Shown here: in pieces, positions 14,982-23,508 of the stretch
Numbering within the stretch: the first letter of the stretch is position 1
Layout: each line of letters opens with the position of its first letter
NCBI RefSeq assembly: GCF_026410385.1
Contig: NZ_JAPMLT010000009.1
Coordinates: forward strand, 62,001 to 126,000
Length of the DNA stretch: 64,000 nt
DNA from: Tumebacillus lacus
GTDB lineage: Bacteria > Bacillota > Bacilli > Tumebacillales > Tumebacillaceae
Direction of reading: 5' to 3'
Program-made: the position numbers and the translations under genes
The notes under the pieces: generated by a model
What the model was told of the DNA's origin: nothing
What the model saw: only the letters and a program-made list of their open reading frames with translations
Database searches by the model: none

Positions 14982-17900
14982 TTACTTCACCGTGTTGGTC
15001 AGCATGTACTGAACGGAATCGTTCAGCGCTTTCGCAGCCGCTGCCGAGACGTTGCCCGCTTTTTGGTAGGTCGCGAGCGTCTGTTGCAGTTGGGTCAGGT
15101 GCTTCGCCGCTTGGTCGGTGTGACCTTTGGCAAATGCACTGTGAGCTGCGTCCAATTTGGCATGCAGGGAGTTTGCGATCCCTTGGTTTTTCACATCGCC
15201 GGAAGCCAGGAAGCCGTCCACCAGCGCGTTGGTCGAGCGGAAGTCCGCTTCGATCAGGAAGGAGTACGAGACGGTGGTCACGTTGCCTGCGCGGTCGGTG
15301 ACGACAGCGCGGACGGTGTGCGCGCCAAGGCCGAGGTCCAGCGCGGACAATTGCGCGTTGTCGGCGATCCGCTTGTCATCGAGGAACAGTTCCTCGGTGA
15401 GGATGCCGGACAGCGCGTCGGTCGCCGTCAGATCAAACGTGACGGTGCCGTCGATGGCGACGTTGCGCACGTCTCGGCCGCTGTCGGTCAAGGTGACGAC
15501 CGGAGCGGATTTGTCGATGTGGACGGTGAACGATTTGGCTTGTTCCGCGTTGCCCGCTTTGTCGGTCGAGCGGTACTCGACGACGGTGGAGCCTTCGGTG
15601 CCGACGGTGATCGGCGTGGTGTACTCCGCCCATTCCGCGTTGCCGACTTTTACTTCGGTGTTTGCGACGCCGGAGGTCGCATCAGTGCCGGTCAGGGTGA
15701 CCGTAACATCTTTATTGAACCAGCCGTATGCACCTGCCAGTTCGGACAGAGACGCATCGGTGGTCGGTGCGGTCTTGTCCACGTTGACGGTGATCGTCTT
15801 CACTTCTTCTGCGTTGCCTGCGTTGTCGCGGGAGAGGAAGCGGACGGTGGTGGTGCCTTCGGTGCTGATCGTGAACGGACCGGAGTAGACGTTCCAAATG
15901 CCTTCATGGGTCGAGTACTCGGTTTGCTTCACGCCGGACGCGTTGTCGCCCGCGTTGAGGGTGACGGTCACGTCTTGGTTGAAGTAGCCGTTTGCGTTTG
16001 CCGTGCCGGAGAGCACCGCTTCGGTGGTCGGAGCGACGGTGTCGGCCGGGACCGTGAAGTCGTTCAAGCCGCGCGGCTTGAGTTGGTTGACCGTCTTGAA
16101 GACGGAAGACACGCCGGTGACATTGACCGTTTGGCCGTTTTGGTACGGGAAGCCGCTGAGCGACAGACCCGTGCGGTTGTCCACGCGCACGCGGGTGACC
16201 AGGTCACCTTTGACTGCGTTAAACTCAAACGTGCCGGACGTGCCGGTCGGTACGAGGTCTTGGATCGTCACGTTTTCCAGCGTGATCAGTTGACCGTAGG
16301 TTTCCGGGGTGATCGTGTTTGCGAGGATCGGAGTGGGCACGTCTGCCGTGCCGGTCTTGGTCAGCGCGACCGGATCGATCAGTTCCAGTTCATTGTTGTA
16401 CACTTCCAGAGCAGCGGAGATCTTGATCTTGTCGCCGACGTTGTAGCCGGCCGCCGTTTGGAACACGTAGATGCCTGCCGTGCTGTCTTGCAGGTAGAAG
16501 CCTTGGCCGCCAAAGGAGCCCGGCTGCGTGGTGACAACGCCTTCGACGGTGACGACAGTGCCCGGGGATTTGGTGCGGGCATCTGCCAGCGTGATCAGCG
16601 CCGGTACCGGCACGGTGTCGCCCGGCAACGGCTCAGCCGGCACGTTGGCGATGTTGACCGTCTCGGTTTTGACTGCGGTGGAACCGACGCGCACGCGCAG
16701 GTTGGCCGCACCCGTGGTGCCCGGCTTGACGCGCACGGTGACATCCTTGGTCGCGTGACCGTTTTTATCGGCGGTCAGCGAGAACTGCGAGGAGTAGCCG
16801 TATGCGGTCGGCCAGGAGCCGTCTGCATTTTGCATTTGCCCCACCTGCGTGCCGCCGGCCAGATAGATGCCGAAGTTCACGCCGGAGACGGTGGAGAACG
16901 GTGCCAGGTTGTCCGCGACGATGCGCAGTTGGAACGCCTCTGCGTTCGGCAGGGTCGCCTGTTTCACCGTCGAGTAAGTCGGAGTGGCCGGAGCGACGTT
17001 TGCAGAACCGAAGGAGCCCGGAGCAAACGTGCTGCGATCATACCATTTATAGCCGGCAGCCGGTGCTGCCCACGGTTCCGGTTGCGGTTCGGTGGAAGCG
17101 GCCGGGTCCTCGATCGGCAGCAGCGGTGTCGGCTGATCCAGCGCGATGCCTGCTTGGTCGAACGAGGTGTAGCTTTCTTTTTTCGTCAGCCAGTCGACCA
17201 TGTTCAGGAGCAGCGTCGCATCGTCCTGCTCTTTGAAGCCGTCATAGGTCGTCTTGGTTCTGCCGTTTTCTTCACGCAGATATTTCGGAGTCGCGTCTTC
17301 CACCGGCGAAGAGTCACCGATGAAGGCTGCCTTGCCAGCGCCGAGCTTTGAGATCGCCGCGTACGGACCTTCTTCCACACCCCCGCCGTTGTAGACGCCT
17401 TGGTCTACAGCGTTCGGCCATGCAGCGTTGGTCTTCGGCAGGTAGACGAGACCCTTTGCTTTTTTCGGATCGAGGATCGCCATCGTCGAGCCTGCGTGCA
17501 TCGCGACGGTGGAGACACCGTTCGTGATGCCGAACGTCTGAGCCGGCGGCACGATGTTGTCGGCCGTGACGTCGCCAAGCGAGTTGTAGCGGAAGCGGAT
17601 GCCGAAGTTTTCGCCCAACCAGTCGGACGACGTAACGCCTTGCATCGCTTGAGACGCGCGCTCTTCCGCGTTCATGCCTTTCGCCGGGTCGGTCCATGCG
17701 CCGCGACGGTAGCCGTTGAACACTTCCGATGCGTCCCAACGGTTTTTGTTGCGGTCGGCGTTGTAGTGGTCGCCGATGAAGAAGATCGAGCCGCCGCCTT
17801 GGACGTACTGGATCATCGCTTCTTGTTCGGACGCTTTGTACGGAATGTTTGCTTCGCCGATGACAAACGCATCATACCCTTGCAGGTCGGCCAACGTCAG

Positions 17901-18194
17901 CGGCGTGGTTTTGCGCAATTCCTTCACATAGTACCCGCGATTCGCCAACCCGTTGCCAAAATCGGAGAAACCGCCGTCGATTACCCAGTCGGCTGCCCCG
18001 GCAGTCTGCCCGTGGGTGTTGTCAAACAAAATTTTCTTGCCTGCGTTCTCATTGACCACTTTGGCCTGAATCACAGGTGCCGGGTCGGTCGGACCTTCCG
18101 CCTGCGCCAACTGTACCCCGGTCAGCGCGGTCGGGAGCGGCAACGCCAGCGTCATCGCCAGCAAAACACTCAATGCTTGACCTTTGATTCTCAA
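14982..18194 (-). CDS. Large secreted multidomain protein, DUF4350-like domain plus OB-fold, Ig-like and FIMAH modules
   Basis: A 1070-residue exported protein. It has a Sec signal peptide (about 1-32, 'ALSVLLAMTLALPLPTAL...AQA'). An N-terminal domain of ~310 residues carries LFDNTHGQ, ADWVIDGGFSDFG, DHYNADRNKNRWDASEVFNG and GDSSPVED. A beta-rich domain follows (about 360-540, 'PWAAPAAGYKWYD'), then an OB-fold like that of secreted nucleases (about 550-700, 'TVEGVVTTQPG', 'GFYLQDSTAGIYVF'). Three OmpL47/Big-type repeats come next (about 715-985, 'DKTAPTT...WFNKDVTVTL'), and a C-terminal helical FIMAH-like domain (about 990-1070). The start is TTG 18194, with GGAGGTG 6 nt upstream. No catalytic nuclease domain is visible. 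The first two domains are paralogous to the neighbouring 527-aa protein. Confidence 0.8.
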   Translation of the reverse strand: MRIKGQALSVLLAMTLALPLPTALTGVQLAQAEGPTDPAPVIQAKVVNENAGKKILFDNTHGQTAGAADWVIDGGFSDFGNGLANRGYYVKELRKTTPLTLADLQGYDAFVIGEANIPYKASEQEAMIQYVQGGGSIFFIGDHYNADRNKNRWDASEVFNGYRRGAWTDPAKGMNAEERASQAMQGVTSSDWLGENFGIRFRYNSLGDVTADNIVPPAQTFGITNGVSTVAMHAGSTMAILDPKKAKGLVYLPKTNAAWPNAVDQGVYNGGGVEEGPYAAISKLGAGKAAFIGDSSPVEDATPKYLREENGRTKTTYDGFKEQDDATLLLNMVDWLTKKESYTSFDQAGIALDQPTPLLPIEDPAASTEPQPEPWAAPAAGYKWYDRSTFAPGSFGSANVAPATPTYSTVKQATLPNAEAFQLRIVADNLAPFSTVSGVNFGIYLAGGTQVGQMQNADGSWPTAYGYSSQFSLTADKNGHATKDVTVRVKPGTTGAANLRVRVGSTAVKTETVNIANVPAEPLPGDTVPVPALITLADARTKSPGTVVTVEGVVTTQPGSFGGQGFYLQDSTAGIYVFQTAAGYNVGDKIKISAALEVYNNELELIDPVALTKTGTADVPTPILANTITPETYGQLITLENVTIQDLVPTGTSGTFEFNAVKGDLVTRVRVDNRTGLSLSGFPYQNGQTVNVTGVSSVFKTVNQLKPRGLNDFTVPADTVAPTTEAVLSGTANANGYFNQDVTVTLNAGDNASGVKQTEYSTHEGIWNVYSGPFTISTEGTTTVRFLSRDNAGNAEEVKTITVNVDKTAPTTDASLSELAGAYGWFNKDVTVTLTGTDATSGVANTEVKVGNAEWAEYTTPITVGTEGSTVVEYRSTDKAGNAEQAKSFTVHIDKSAPVVTLTDSGRDVRNVAIDGTVTFDLTATDALSGILTEELFLDDKRIADNAQLSALDLGLGAHTVRAVVTDRAGNVTTVSYSFLIEADFRSTNALVDGFLASGDVKNQGIANSLHAKLDAAHSAFAKGHTDQAAKHLTQLQQTLATYQKAGNVSAAAAKALNDSVQYMLTNTVK

Positions 18195-18400
18195 ATTTTA
18201 CACCTCCACAGGAACGATTCGGTTGTGAATTCGTCCCCTTAGTATCTGCCCTATGAGCTCCCCCATCCCCACTTGCAGTCGGATGCCGCATACAGGCATT
18301 ACAACCTTATTCTAGCATCTCAAATGCGTGAATGGGTTATTTTTTCGTAAAGTTGCGATTTCACAAAGGCAGAGAAATTTAAGGAGATTTATATAAGGCA

Positions 18401-18435
18401 AAAAGCCCTTCCATCCGAAGATGGAGGGGCTTTTC
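18401..18435 (-). terminator. Terminator of the 527-aa secreted protein gene
   Basis: AAAAGCCCTTCCATC pairs with GATGGAGGGGCTTTT around CGAA, with a T-run on the minus strand. The remainder of the 18195-18400 gap is AT-rich leader of the downstream gene, including a small ATGCC/GGCAT hairpin. I see no riboswitch class in it. Confidence 0.8.
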
Positions 18436-18451
18436 TTATCAGTAAACATCC

Positions 18452-20035
18452 TTACGGAAGCGGTTGAACCGCTACGTTGTCGACCGTCACAGCTTCGGTG
18501 AACTTGCTCGTCGTGCTTTGACGGAGGCGCATGTTAGCCGCGCCGTAGTAGCTCGGGTTGAGCTGCACGTTGAGGATTTTCGTCGCGGTGCCGGTGCTGT
18601 CGGCCGTCATCGAGAAGTAGGAGCTGTAACCGTACGAGGTCGGCCAGGTGCCGTTCGCGTTCTGCACTTTGGCGATCTGCGAGCCGGAGGTGTTATACAC
18701 GCCGAGGTTGAAGTTGGACTGGGTCGAACCCGGAGTCCAGCCGGTCGCTACGACTTTGACTTGGAACGTGTATTGGTTCGGCAGGATGGACTGGTGCACG
18801 AAGCCCCACGGACCGGACGTCGGCGGCGGGTTGGTGACGGTGCCGCCAGCGCCGTAGGAGCCCGTCTTGAACGTGGTCGGGTCGTACCACTTGTAGCCCG
18901 TAGCCGGAGCAGCCCACGGCTCAGCTTGCGGTTCGGTGGAGTTGGCCGGCAGTTCCCAGGAGTACAGAGCGGTCGGCTGGTCGAGCGTCAGACCGGATAC
19001 TTGGGTCAACGAGGTGTAGCTTTCTTTTTTCGCCAGCCAGTTGACCATGTTGACGAGCAGAGTGGCGTCGTTTTGCTCAGTGAAGCCGTCGTACGTCTTC
19101 TTGGTGGTGCCGGTCTCTTCGCGCAGGTACTTCGGCGTCGCGTCTTCTACCGGCGAGGAATCGCCGATGAATGCCGCTTTGCCGGCACCGACTTTGGAGA
19201 CTGCCGCGTACGGACCTTCTGCCACGCCGCCGCCATTGTAGACGCCTTGGTCAACTGCGTTCGGCCATGCCGCGGTGGTAGCCGGCAGATAGACGATGCC
19301 TTTTGCCTTGGTCGGATCGGTGATCGCCACAGTGGAGCCTGCATGCATCGCCACGGTGGAAACGCCGGTCGTGATGCCGAACGCCTGGGACGGAGCGACG
19401 ATGTTGTTCGCCGTGATGTCGCCGAGCGCGTTGTAACGAATGCGTACGCCGAAGTTGTTCGACAGCCAGTCGGAGGACGTCACGCCTTGCATAGCCGAGG
19501 AGTTGCGCTCTTCGGTGGTGAAGCCTTTCGCCGGGTCGGTCCATGCGCCGCGACGATAGCCGTTGAACACTTCCGATGCGTCCCAACGGTTTTTGTTGCG
19601 GTCAGCGTTGTAGTGGTCGGCGATGAAGAAGATCGAACCGCCGCCTTGTACGTATTGCAACATTGCGTCTTGCTCGGACGCTTTGTACGGGATGTTCGCT
19701 TCCCCGATGACAAACACGTCATAGGCTTGCAGGTCGGTCAGCGTGATCGGCGTCGATTTGCGCAGCTCTTTCACGTAGAAACCGTCGTTTGCCAGTGCGT
19801 TGCCGAAATCGGAGAACCCGCCGTCGATGACCCAGTCTGCCGCGCCGGCCGTTTGGCCGTGCGTGTTGTCGAAGAGAACTTTCTTGCCTGCGTTGCCGTT
19901 GACCACCTTCGCCGTGATCTCCGGAGCCGGATCGGACGGGCCTTCTGCCGTCGCCAGTTGTCCGCCGCTCCACAGTGCCGGCACTGCCAGCGTCATAGCC
20001 AAGATCACCTTGGCCGCTTTGTTTTTCCAAGTCAT
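18452..20035 (-). CDS. Secreted protein, DUF4350-like domain, paralogue of the 1070-aa protein
   Basis: A 527-residue exported protein with a signal peptide (about 1-30, 'AAKVILAMTLAVPALWSGGQ'). The N-terminal domain is nearly identical to that of the downstream 1070-aa protein: LFDNTHGQTAGAADWVIDGG, 'DHYNADRNKNRWDASEVFNG' and GDSSPVEDATPKYLREE. A C-terminal beta-domain ('PWAAPATGYKWYDPTTF' to the end) is also shared. It lacks the OB-fold, Ig and FIMAH modules. ATG 20035 is chosen because GGAGGTG lies 8 nt upstream. Tandem duplication followed by C-terminal extension or loss is the simplest history. Activity is unknown. Confidence 0.8.
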   Translation of the reverse strand: MTWKNKAAKVILAMTLAVPALWSGGQLATAEGPSDPAPEITAKVVNGNAGKKVLFDNTHGQTAGAADWVIDGGFSDFGNALANDGFYVKELRKSTPITLTDLQAYDVFVIGEANIPYKASEQDAMLQYVQGGGSIFFIADHYNADRNKNRWDASEVFNGYRRGAWTDPAKGFTTEERNSSAMQGVTSSDWLSNNFGVRIRYNALGDITANNIVAPSQAFGITTGVSTVAMHAGSTVAITDPTKAKGIVYLPATTAAWPNAVDQGVYNGGGVAEGPYAAVSKVGAGKAAFIGDSSPVEDATPKYLREETGTTKKTYDGFTEQNDATLLVNMVNWLAKKESYTSLTQVSGLTLDQPTALYSWELPANSTEPQAEPWAAPATGYKWYDPTTFKTGSYGAGGTVTNPPPTSGPWGFVHQSILPNQYTFQVKVVATGWTPGSTQSNFNLGVYNTSGSQIAKVQNANGTWPTSYGYSSYFSMTADSTGTATKILNVQLNPSYYGAANMRLRQSTTSKFTEAVTVDNVAVQPLP

Positions 20036-20171
20036 TTCTCGCACACCTCCGCAAGGATGCAAAACAGTCTATGATTTCAAAACTATTTCATTTTAACACG
20101 GATACAGCGGATTTTGGTGTAGAATATGTAAAAATTTTTTGGAAAGAATAATTTCTATTTAATCCCAGATG

Positions 20172-20214
20172 TTAAAAAAATTCCCTCTTCCGCATCACAT
20201 CGCGAAAGAGGGGG
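20172..20214 (-). terminator. Terminator of sdpR-sdpI
   Basis: On the minus strand CCCTCTTTCGCG...CGGAAGAGGG is followed by AATTTTTTT. It lies just after the sdpI stop. The rest of the 20036-20228 gap is AT-rich promoter region for the 527-aa secreted protein gene. Confidence 0.75.
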
Positions 20215-20228
20215 GAGCTGGATTTGCT

Positions 20229-20897
20229 TTATTTCACCTGCCGCTGCAGGTTTCGATAGATCACAAACGAATACACCGCCGGGATCAGCGCCGACCCGAT
20301 CACCACCGGCAGCACCGCGAGCAAGGTCACGTCGGTCAAAAGTGCAAGGACGATCAACACCAGCCCGCCGATCATCATCACCGGGCCGCCCATGCGGTGC
20401 GTCCGCCGCCACACTTCCTCGCTCGCCATCGTCCACGGCGTGCGGATGCCGACCATGTAGTTGGGGCGGATCTGTCCGGTCACGTTGCCGATCCAGAGGA
20501 ACAGGAGTCCAAGCGCTGCCATCACGACGCGCTCCATTTTAAACGGAAACTCATAGCCGAGATTGTAAAAGACCACCATCGTCAGCGAGCCGCTGAGCAA
20601 CATCGTCGTCGCCACGGCGATCGTTCGCATCGCGGGCGCAAACTTGATATAGTTCTCCTTTTTCGGATCGATCTTGGACAGCCCCAGCAAGAACAGCGGG
20701 ATCAGGAGATTCATCAACCCGGTCACGATGAGAAACGATGCTTTGTCTTGCGTGTCGTCCGGCTCGCCCTTTTCGTTAAAGTGGCTGGCGACTTGATCGG
20801 GCAGCTCTTGATAATAGATCCCGCCGATGACCGACGGCACCAGTGCGATCAACACGATCAGCCACACCGCCACACGATTGCCCTTCATCCACTTCAT
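20229..20897 (-). CDS. sdpI: SdpI-family immunity-type membrane protein
   Basis: A 222-residue polytopic membrane protein with the DUF1648 segment at the N-terminus ('VWLIVLIALVPSVIGGIYYQ', 'LPDQVASHFNEKGEPDD'). The SdpI domain is at the C-terminus ('IGNVTGQIRPNYMVGIRTPW'; the N-x-x-x-G-I-R-T-P-W motif is typical). About six helices are visible. In B. subtilis SdpI protects against the SdpC toxin and sequesters the repressor SdpR. Start ATG 20897 overlaps the sdpR stop (ATGA), so the two are translationally coupled. No sdpC is present nearby. Confidence 0.88.
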   Translation of the reverse strand: MKWMKGNRVAVWLIVLIALVPSVIGGIYYQELPDQVASHFNEKGEPDDTQDKASFLIVTGLMNLLIPLFLLGLSKIDPKKENYIKFAPAMRTIAVATTMLLSGSLTMVVFYNLGYEFPFKMERVVMAALGLLFLWIGNVTGQIRPNYMVGIRTPWTMASEEVWRRTHRMGGPVMMIGGLVLIVLALLTDVTLLAVLPVVIGSALIPAVYSFVIYRNLQRQVK

Positions 20898-21193
20898 CTC
20901 TGCTCGCCCTCCCGCCCGGTCTCTTCTTCGCCGGACACGATCTCCAAAAACCAGCCCATCACTTCCTGCACCACCGTCGTGTTCAGCGAATAGACGATGT
21001 GCTGGCCGTGCCGCTCGTCGAGCACGAGCCGGGCCTGCTTCAGCGAATTGAGGTGATGCGAGATGCTCGGTTTGGTCATGTTGAACTGCTCCGCGATCTC
21101 CCCGGCCGTCATATCCCGCTCTCGGAGCAAGCGGATGATCTTCCGGCGCGTGGCGTCTGAGAGAGCTTTGAACGTTTCGTTGATGATCGCCAC
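20894..21193 (-). CDS. sdpR: ArsR/SdpR-family autorepressor
   Basis: A 99-residue winged-helix regulator beginning (GTG)AIINETFKALSDATRRKI, with HTH 'MTAGEIAEQFNMTKPSISHH' and wing 'DERHGQHIVYSLNTTVVQEV'. It has no ArsR-type metal-binding Cys pair, as in SdpR. It is coupled to sdpI. The GTG start has GGAAGG very close, so initiation may be weak. Inverted TCTAAAT repeats upstream are plausible operators. Confidence 0.9.
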   Translation of the reverse strand: MAIINETFKALSDATRRKIIRLLRERDMTAGEIAEQFNMTKPSISHHLNSLKQARLVLDERHGQHIVYSLNTTVVQEVMGWFLEIVSGEEETGREGEQR

Positions 21194-21203
21194 ACCCTTC
21201 CGT

Positions 21204-21237
21204 ATTTAGACGTTCTTCTAAGTATCTAAATTTTAGA
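21204..21237. promoter_or_regulatory. Candidate SdpR/ArsR-type operator cluster
   Basis: ATTTAGA (21204-21210) and TCTAAAT (21225-21231) form an inverted repeat with 14-nt spacing. The second half-site also forms TCTAAA-T-TTTAGA (21225-21237). The cluster lies 11-44 nt upstream of the regulator start codon, which suits autorepression. Confidence 0.5.
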
Positions 21238-21301
21238 ACGCCCCGCATCGGAAGTCAAGCGACCGACGGCCTGCATCGGTGCGATTGACCGTCTTGATGA
21301 A

Positions 21302-21337
21302 AGAACGCCTCCGGGATATGAGATCCGGAGGCATTCT
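21302..21337 (-). terminator. Terminator of the sigma/anti-sigma operon
   Basis: Minus-strand GAATGCCTCCGG pairs with CCGGAGGCGTTC (one G-T pair) and is followed by TTTC. It lies 5 nt after the anti-sigma stop. Confidence 0.7.
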
Positions 21338-21342
21338 GTGGC

Positions 21343-22809
21343 TCACTGTACGGGTTTGTCGTTGAGATAGAGACCGCCTTCCTCACGCCGTTCATAGGTG
21401 CTGTACCCGCTTGCCTCTGCCGAGTCGTGGTAGAAGACCTGATAGTGTCTCACCTTGCCCGACGCGTCAAATCCGATCAGCACCTGCATCCGCATCTTCC
21501 CGGACGCCAGACCTTGCGAGTCAAACGTGGCGATGCCCTCTTCCGACGGGCTTTTCACATATTTGTAAGCGACCTCGCCCGGAAAGTCATAACGAGAGAC
21601 GACCGTGCCGGATACGGCGTGCTTCTCGACGACGTACTCCTTGCCCAATTTAAATTCGATCGCGTCTTTCGTGACCGTGTCGCGAAGCATCTCCTTCACA
21701 TAGTCGACCGAGACGTCCAGCGACCGATTGAACCGGTCGACCTCTTCCTGTGACTGCTCCACGCCGTAGCCGAACGACTGAACAAAATAGTGCCCGTTGC
21801 CGTCCGTGGCTACGCGGACCGTCCCGACCAAACCGGTGATCTTCGGATCGTTGGCCACCAGCGGGAACGTGAAAGCCTGCATGCCTCCGGGTTGCGTCGA
21901 TGGATCCCGTTTCGGCTGCACCCCCTCCGCCGCACGCGGGTCTTCGGACGGCACGCGCCAGGAGGTGCGCTCAAACATCGACCGCTTCTCCGCCTTGCTC
22001 TCCGGCGCCATCGCCATATACATCAGCACACCGTTGCGCGTGTACAACGCCTCGACCCACATCCGGGCGGCTTGCTCCGCCGTCGCGGGCTGAGCCAGCG
22101 GTTCAAAGTGGGTCACCTGCCACTGTCCTTTAAGCGGCTCCAGCACGATCAGGGACCGCTGTTCGCCTTTCGCAAAGACAGGCGAGAACCCCTCGGGCTT
22201 CATCTCCAGCGAGTAGATCAGATCGCCGATCGACCGCTCCTTCGTCGAGCCTTGGTTTTCCACAAATCCGGTGATCGTCATCTTGGTGATCAGATCGCCC
22301 GGCAGGTTGTTCTCCAGATAGAGCTTGATCTGCGCCATGTTCGGCACCGCGTCAACTCCAGCCGCCAGCTCGACCGTCACCGGGTCGGTCTCTGCGTCCG
22401 GAGTCGGCTTTTGCGGCTCGATCTGCTGCTCCGGCGGCACTTCGGTCACCGGCGGCGGGGTCACCGTCTGTTGCGGCACGCCGTCACCGGGCACGGTGGG
22501 ATTTTCATTGTTTTGCTGGATCATCAGACCGGTCGTCACGCCGAGCACCAACACCGCAGCGGCGGCTGCCGTGGACATCTTTTGCCAAGGTCGGCGACGG
22601 TTCCTGCGAACGGCAGCCTGAATCACTTCCTGACTTGGCAACAGCGAACGCGATGGCGGCGGCACTTCGAGCGCGGAGAGCTTTTGGATCAACAGTTCTT
22701 TTTCACGCCATGCGTCGGCGCACTCGGCGCACGTTTGCAAGTGCGTCTCGATCTCCTCGGATCGCAGACCTGCCCAGATCGCTTGGACCCTTTCACGACA
22801 GTTGTTCAC
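21343..22809 (-). CDS. Anti-sigma factor with N-terminal zinc finger (zf-HC2) and large extracytoplasmic domain
   Basis: A 488-residue single-pass protein. The cytosolic N-terminus carries the zinc anti-sigma motif H-x3-C-x2-C ('ETHLQTCAECADAW', residues 22-35). One membrane helix is at about 80-98 ('STAAAAAVLVLGVTTGLMIQ'), then a Pro/Thr-rich linker, then a ~350-residue extracytoplasmic beta-rich sensor region. Its start overlaps the sigma factor stop by 4 nt (ATGA), giving stoichiometric coupling. Role inferred: it holds the ECF sigma factor encoded upstream at the membrane. Confidence 0.88.
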   Translation of the reverse strand: MNNCRERVQAIWAGLRSEEIETHLQTCAECADAWREKELLIQKLSALEVPPPSRSLLPSQEVIQAAVRRNRRRPWQKMSTAAAAAVLVLGVTTGLMIQQNNENPTVPGDGVPQQTVTPPPVTEVPPEQQIEPQKPTPDAETDPVTVELAAGVDAVPNMAQIKLYLENNLPGDLITKMTITGFVENQGSTKERSIGDLIYSLEMKPEGFSPVFAKGEQRSLIVLEPLKGQWQVTHFEPLAQPATAEQAARMWVEALYTRNGVLMYMAMAPESKAEKRSMFERTSWRVPSEDPRAAEGVQPKRDPSTQPGGMQAFTFPLVANDPKITGLVGTVRVATDGNGHYFVQSFGYGVEQSQEEVDRFNRSLDVSVDYVKEMLRDTVTKDAIEFKLGKEYVVEKHAVSGTVVSRYDFPGEVAYKYVKSPSEEGIATFDSQGLASGKMRMQVLIGFDASGKVRHYQVFYHDSAEASGYSTYERREEGGLYLNDKPVQ

Positions 22810-23321
22810 AGGACTTCACCTCCCTTGAAGAAAAGACTTCGCAATCGATCTTTCAACCGAAACACTTTCGTTTTCACATTAGCTTCCGTCATATTCAAAA
22901 TCTCCGCCACCTCGCGCACGGAGAGGTCATTTTGGAAACGCAGGATCAAAATGTTGCGGTCCGCTTCCGGCAGTTCCTGCAGCACCGCCTGCCAGATCAT
23001 CCGCGCATCGGCCGCTTCTTCAAATCCGCCGCTCGACATTCCTTCATCCAAAGGCTCCGTGAGCCGCACTTTCTTTTTGCGCAGGAAATCGCGATACGTG
23101 TTCATCACCAGCGAATACACCCACGTCTGCAGCGCACTGTCGCCGCGATACATCGACAGCTTGGTACACACTTTGTACAAAACGTCCTGCGCGATGTCCT
23201 CGGCGTCCTGCTGATGATGCGTCAGATGATACGCCACCCGATACACAAACGGTTCCAACTCAGACAGCAAGCTGTGCATCGCCTGCTCATCCACCAAGGC
23301 GCGTTTGACGATGTCATCCAT
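22806..23321 (-). CDS. ECF RNA polymerase sigma factor
   Basis: A 171-residue group IV sigma-70 factor. Region 2 is 'VYRVAYHLTHHQQDAEDIAQDVLYKV' and 'ALQTWVYSLVMNTYRDFLR'. Region 4 is 'LPEADRNILILRFQNDLSVREVAEILNMTEANVKTKVFRLKDRL' in part. It is the first gene of a two-gene operon with its anti-sigma. A promoter of ECF type (TGTAAC-N17-CGTC) lies about 45 nt upstream, which predicts autoregulation and membership of the sigma-M/V/X/W-like group. Confidence 0.93.
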   Translation of the reverse strand: MDDIVKRALVDEQAMHSLLSELEPFVYRVAYHLTHHQQDAEDIAQDVLYKVCTKLSMYRGDSALQTWVYSLVMNTYRDFLRKKKVRLTEPLDEGMSSGGFEEAADARMIWQAVLQELPEADRNILILRFQNDLSVREVAEILNMTEANVKTKVFRLKDRLRSLFFKGGEVL

Positions 23322-23365
23322 CGACCCGTCCGCCTCCTCTCTCTCGCACTGTTTCTGTCAAGTTC

Positions 23366-23392
23366 GACGCATCTGGGGTACGCGAAGTTACA
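23366..23392 (-). promoter_or_regulatory. ECF-type autoregulatory promoter
   Basis: On the minus strand TGTAAC (23392-23387), a 17-nt spacer and CGTC (23369-23366). The -35 AAC core and the -10 CGTC are hallmarks of ECF-dependent promoters of the sigma-M/X type. It lies immediately upstream of the sigma gene. Confidence 0.65.
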
Positions 23393-23405
23393 GGGATGAG
23401 GCAGA

Positions 23406-23443
23406 AAAAATCGCGAAAGAACACAGAGCAACGCCCTGTGTTC
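23406..23443 (-). terminator. Terminator of the DUF952 gene
   Basis: GAACACAG (23419-23426) pairs with CTGTGTTC (23436-23443). A T-rich TTTCGCGATTTTTT tract follows on the minus strand. Confidence 0.6.
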
Positions 23444-23508
23444 TCGTGTTCGTGCAGTTCTCGTGTTGCTACTTAGGATTTCTTTGCGGGCGTTTTTGTT
23501 TCTTTCCC

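Noticed and set aside
14934-17351. 805-codon open frame on the plus strand
   Set aside because: Antisense to the 1070-aa secreted protein. Its residues follow the complementary codons, and no ribosome binding site or domain is visible.
18195-18400. Riboswitch in the leader of the 1070-aa secreted protein gene
   Set aside because: One small ATGCC/GGCAT hairpin is present, but no sequence matches a class I know (c-di-GMP, SAM, lysine, glycine).
18464-20074. 536-codon plus-strand frame
   Set aside because: Exactly opposite the 527-aa secreted protein, with Arg/Val/His-rich composition and no motif.
20898-21248. Upstream extension of the SdpI frame
   Set aside because: It overlaps the real sdpR gene in another frame, and the coupled ATGA junction gives a normal SdpI N-terminus.
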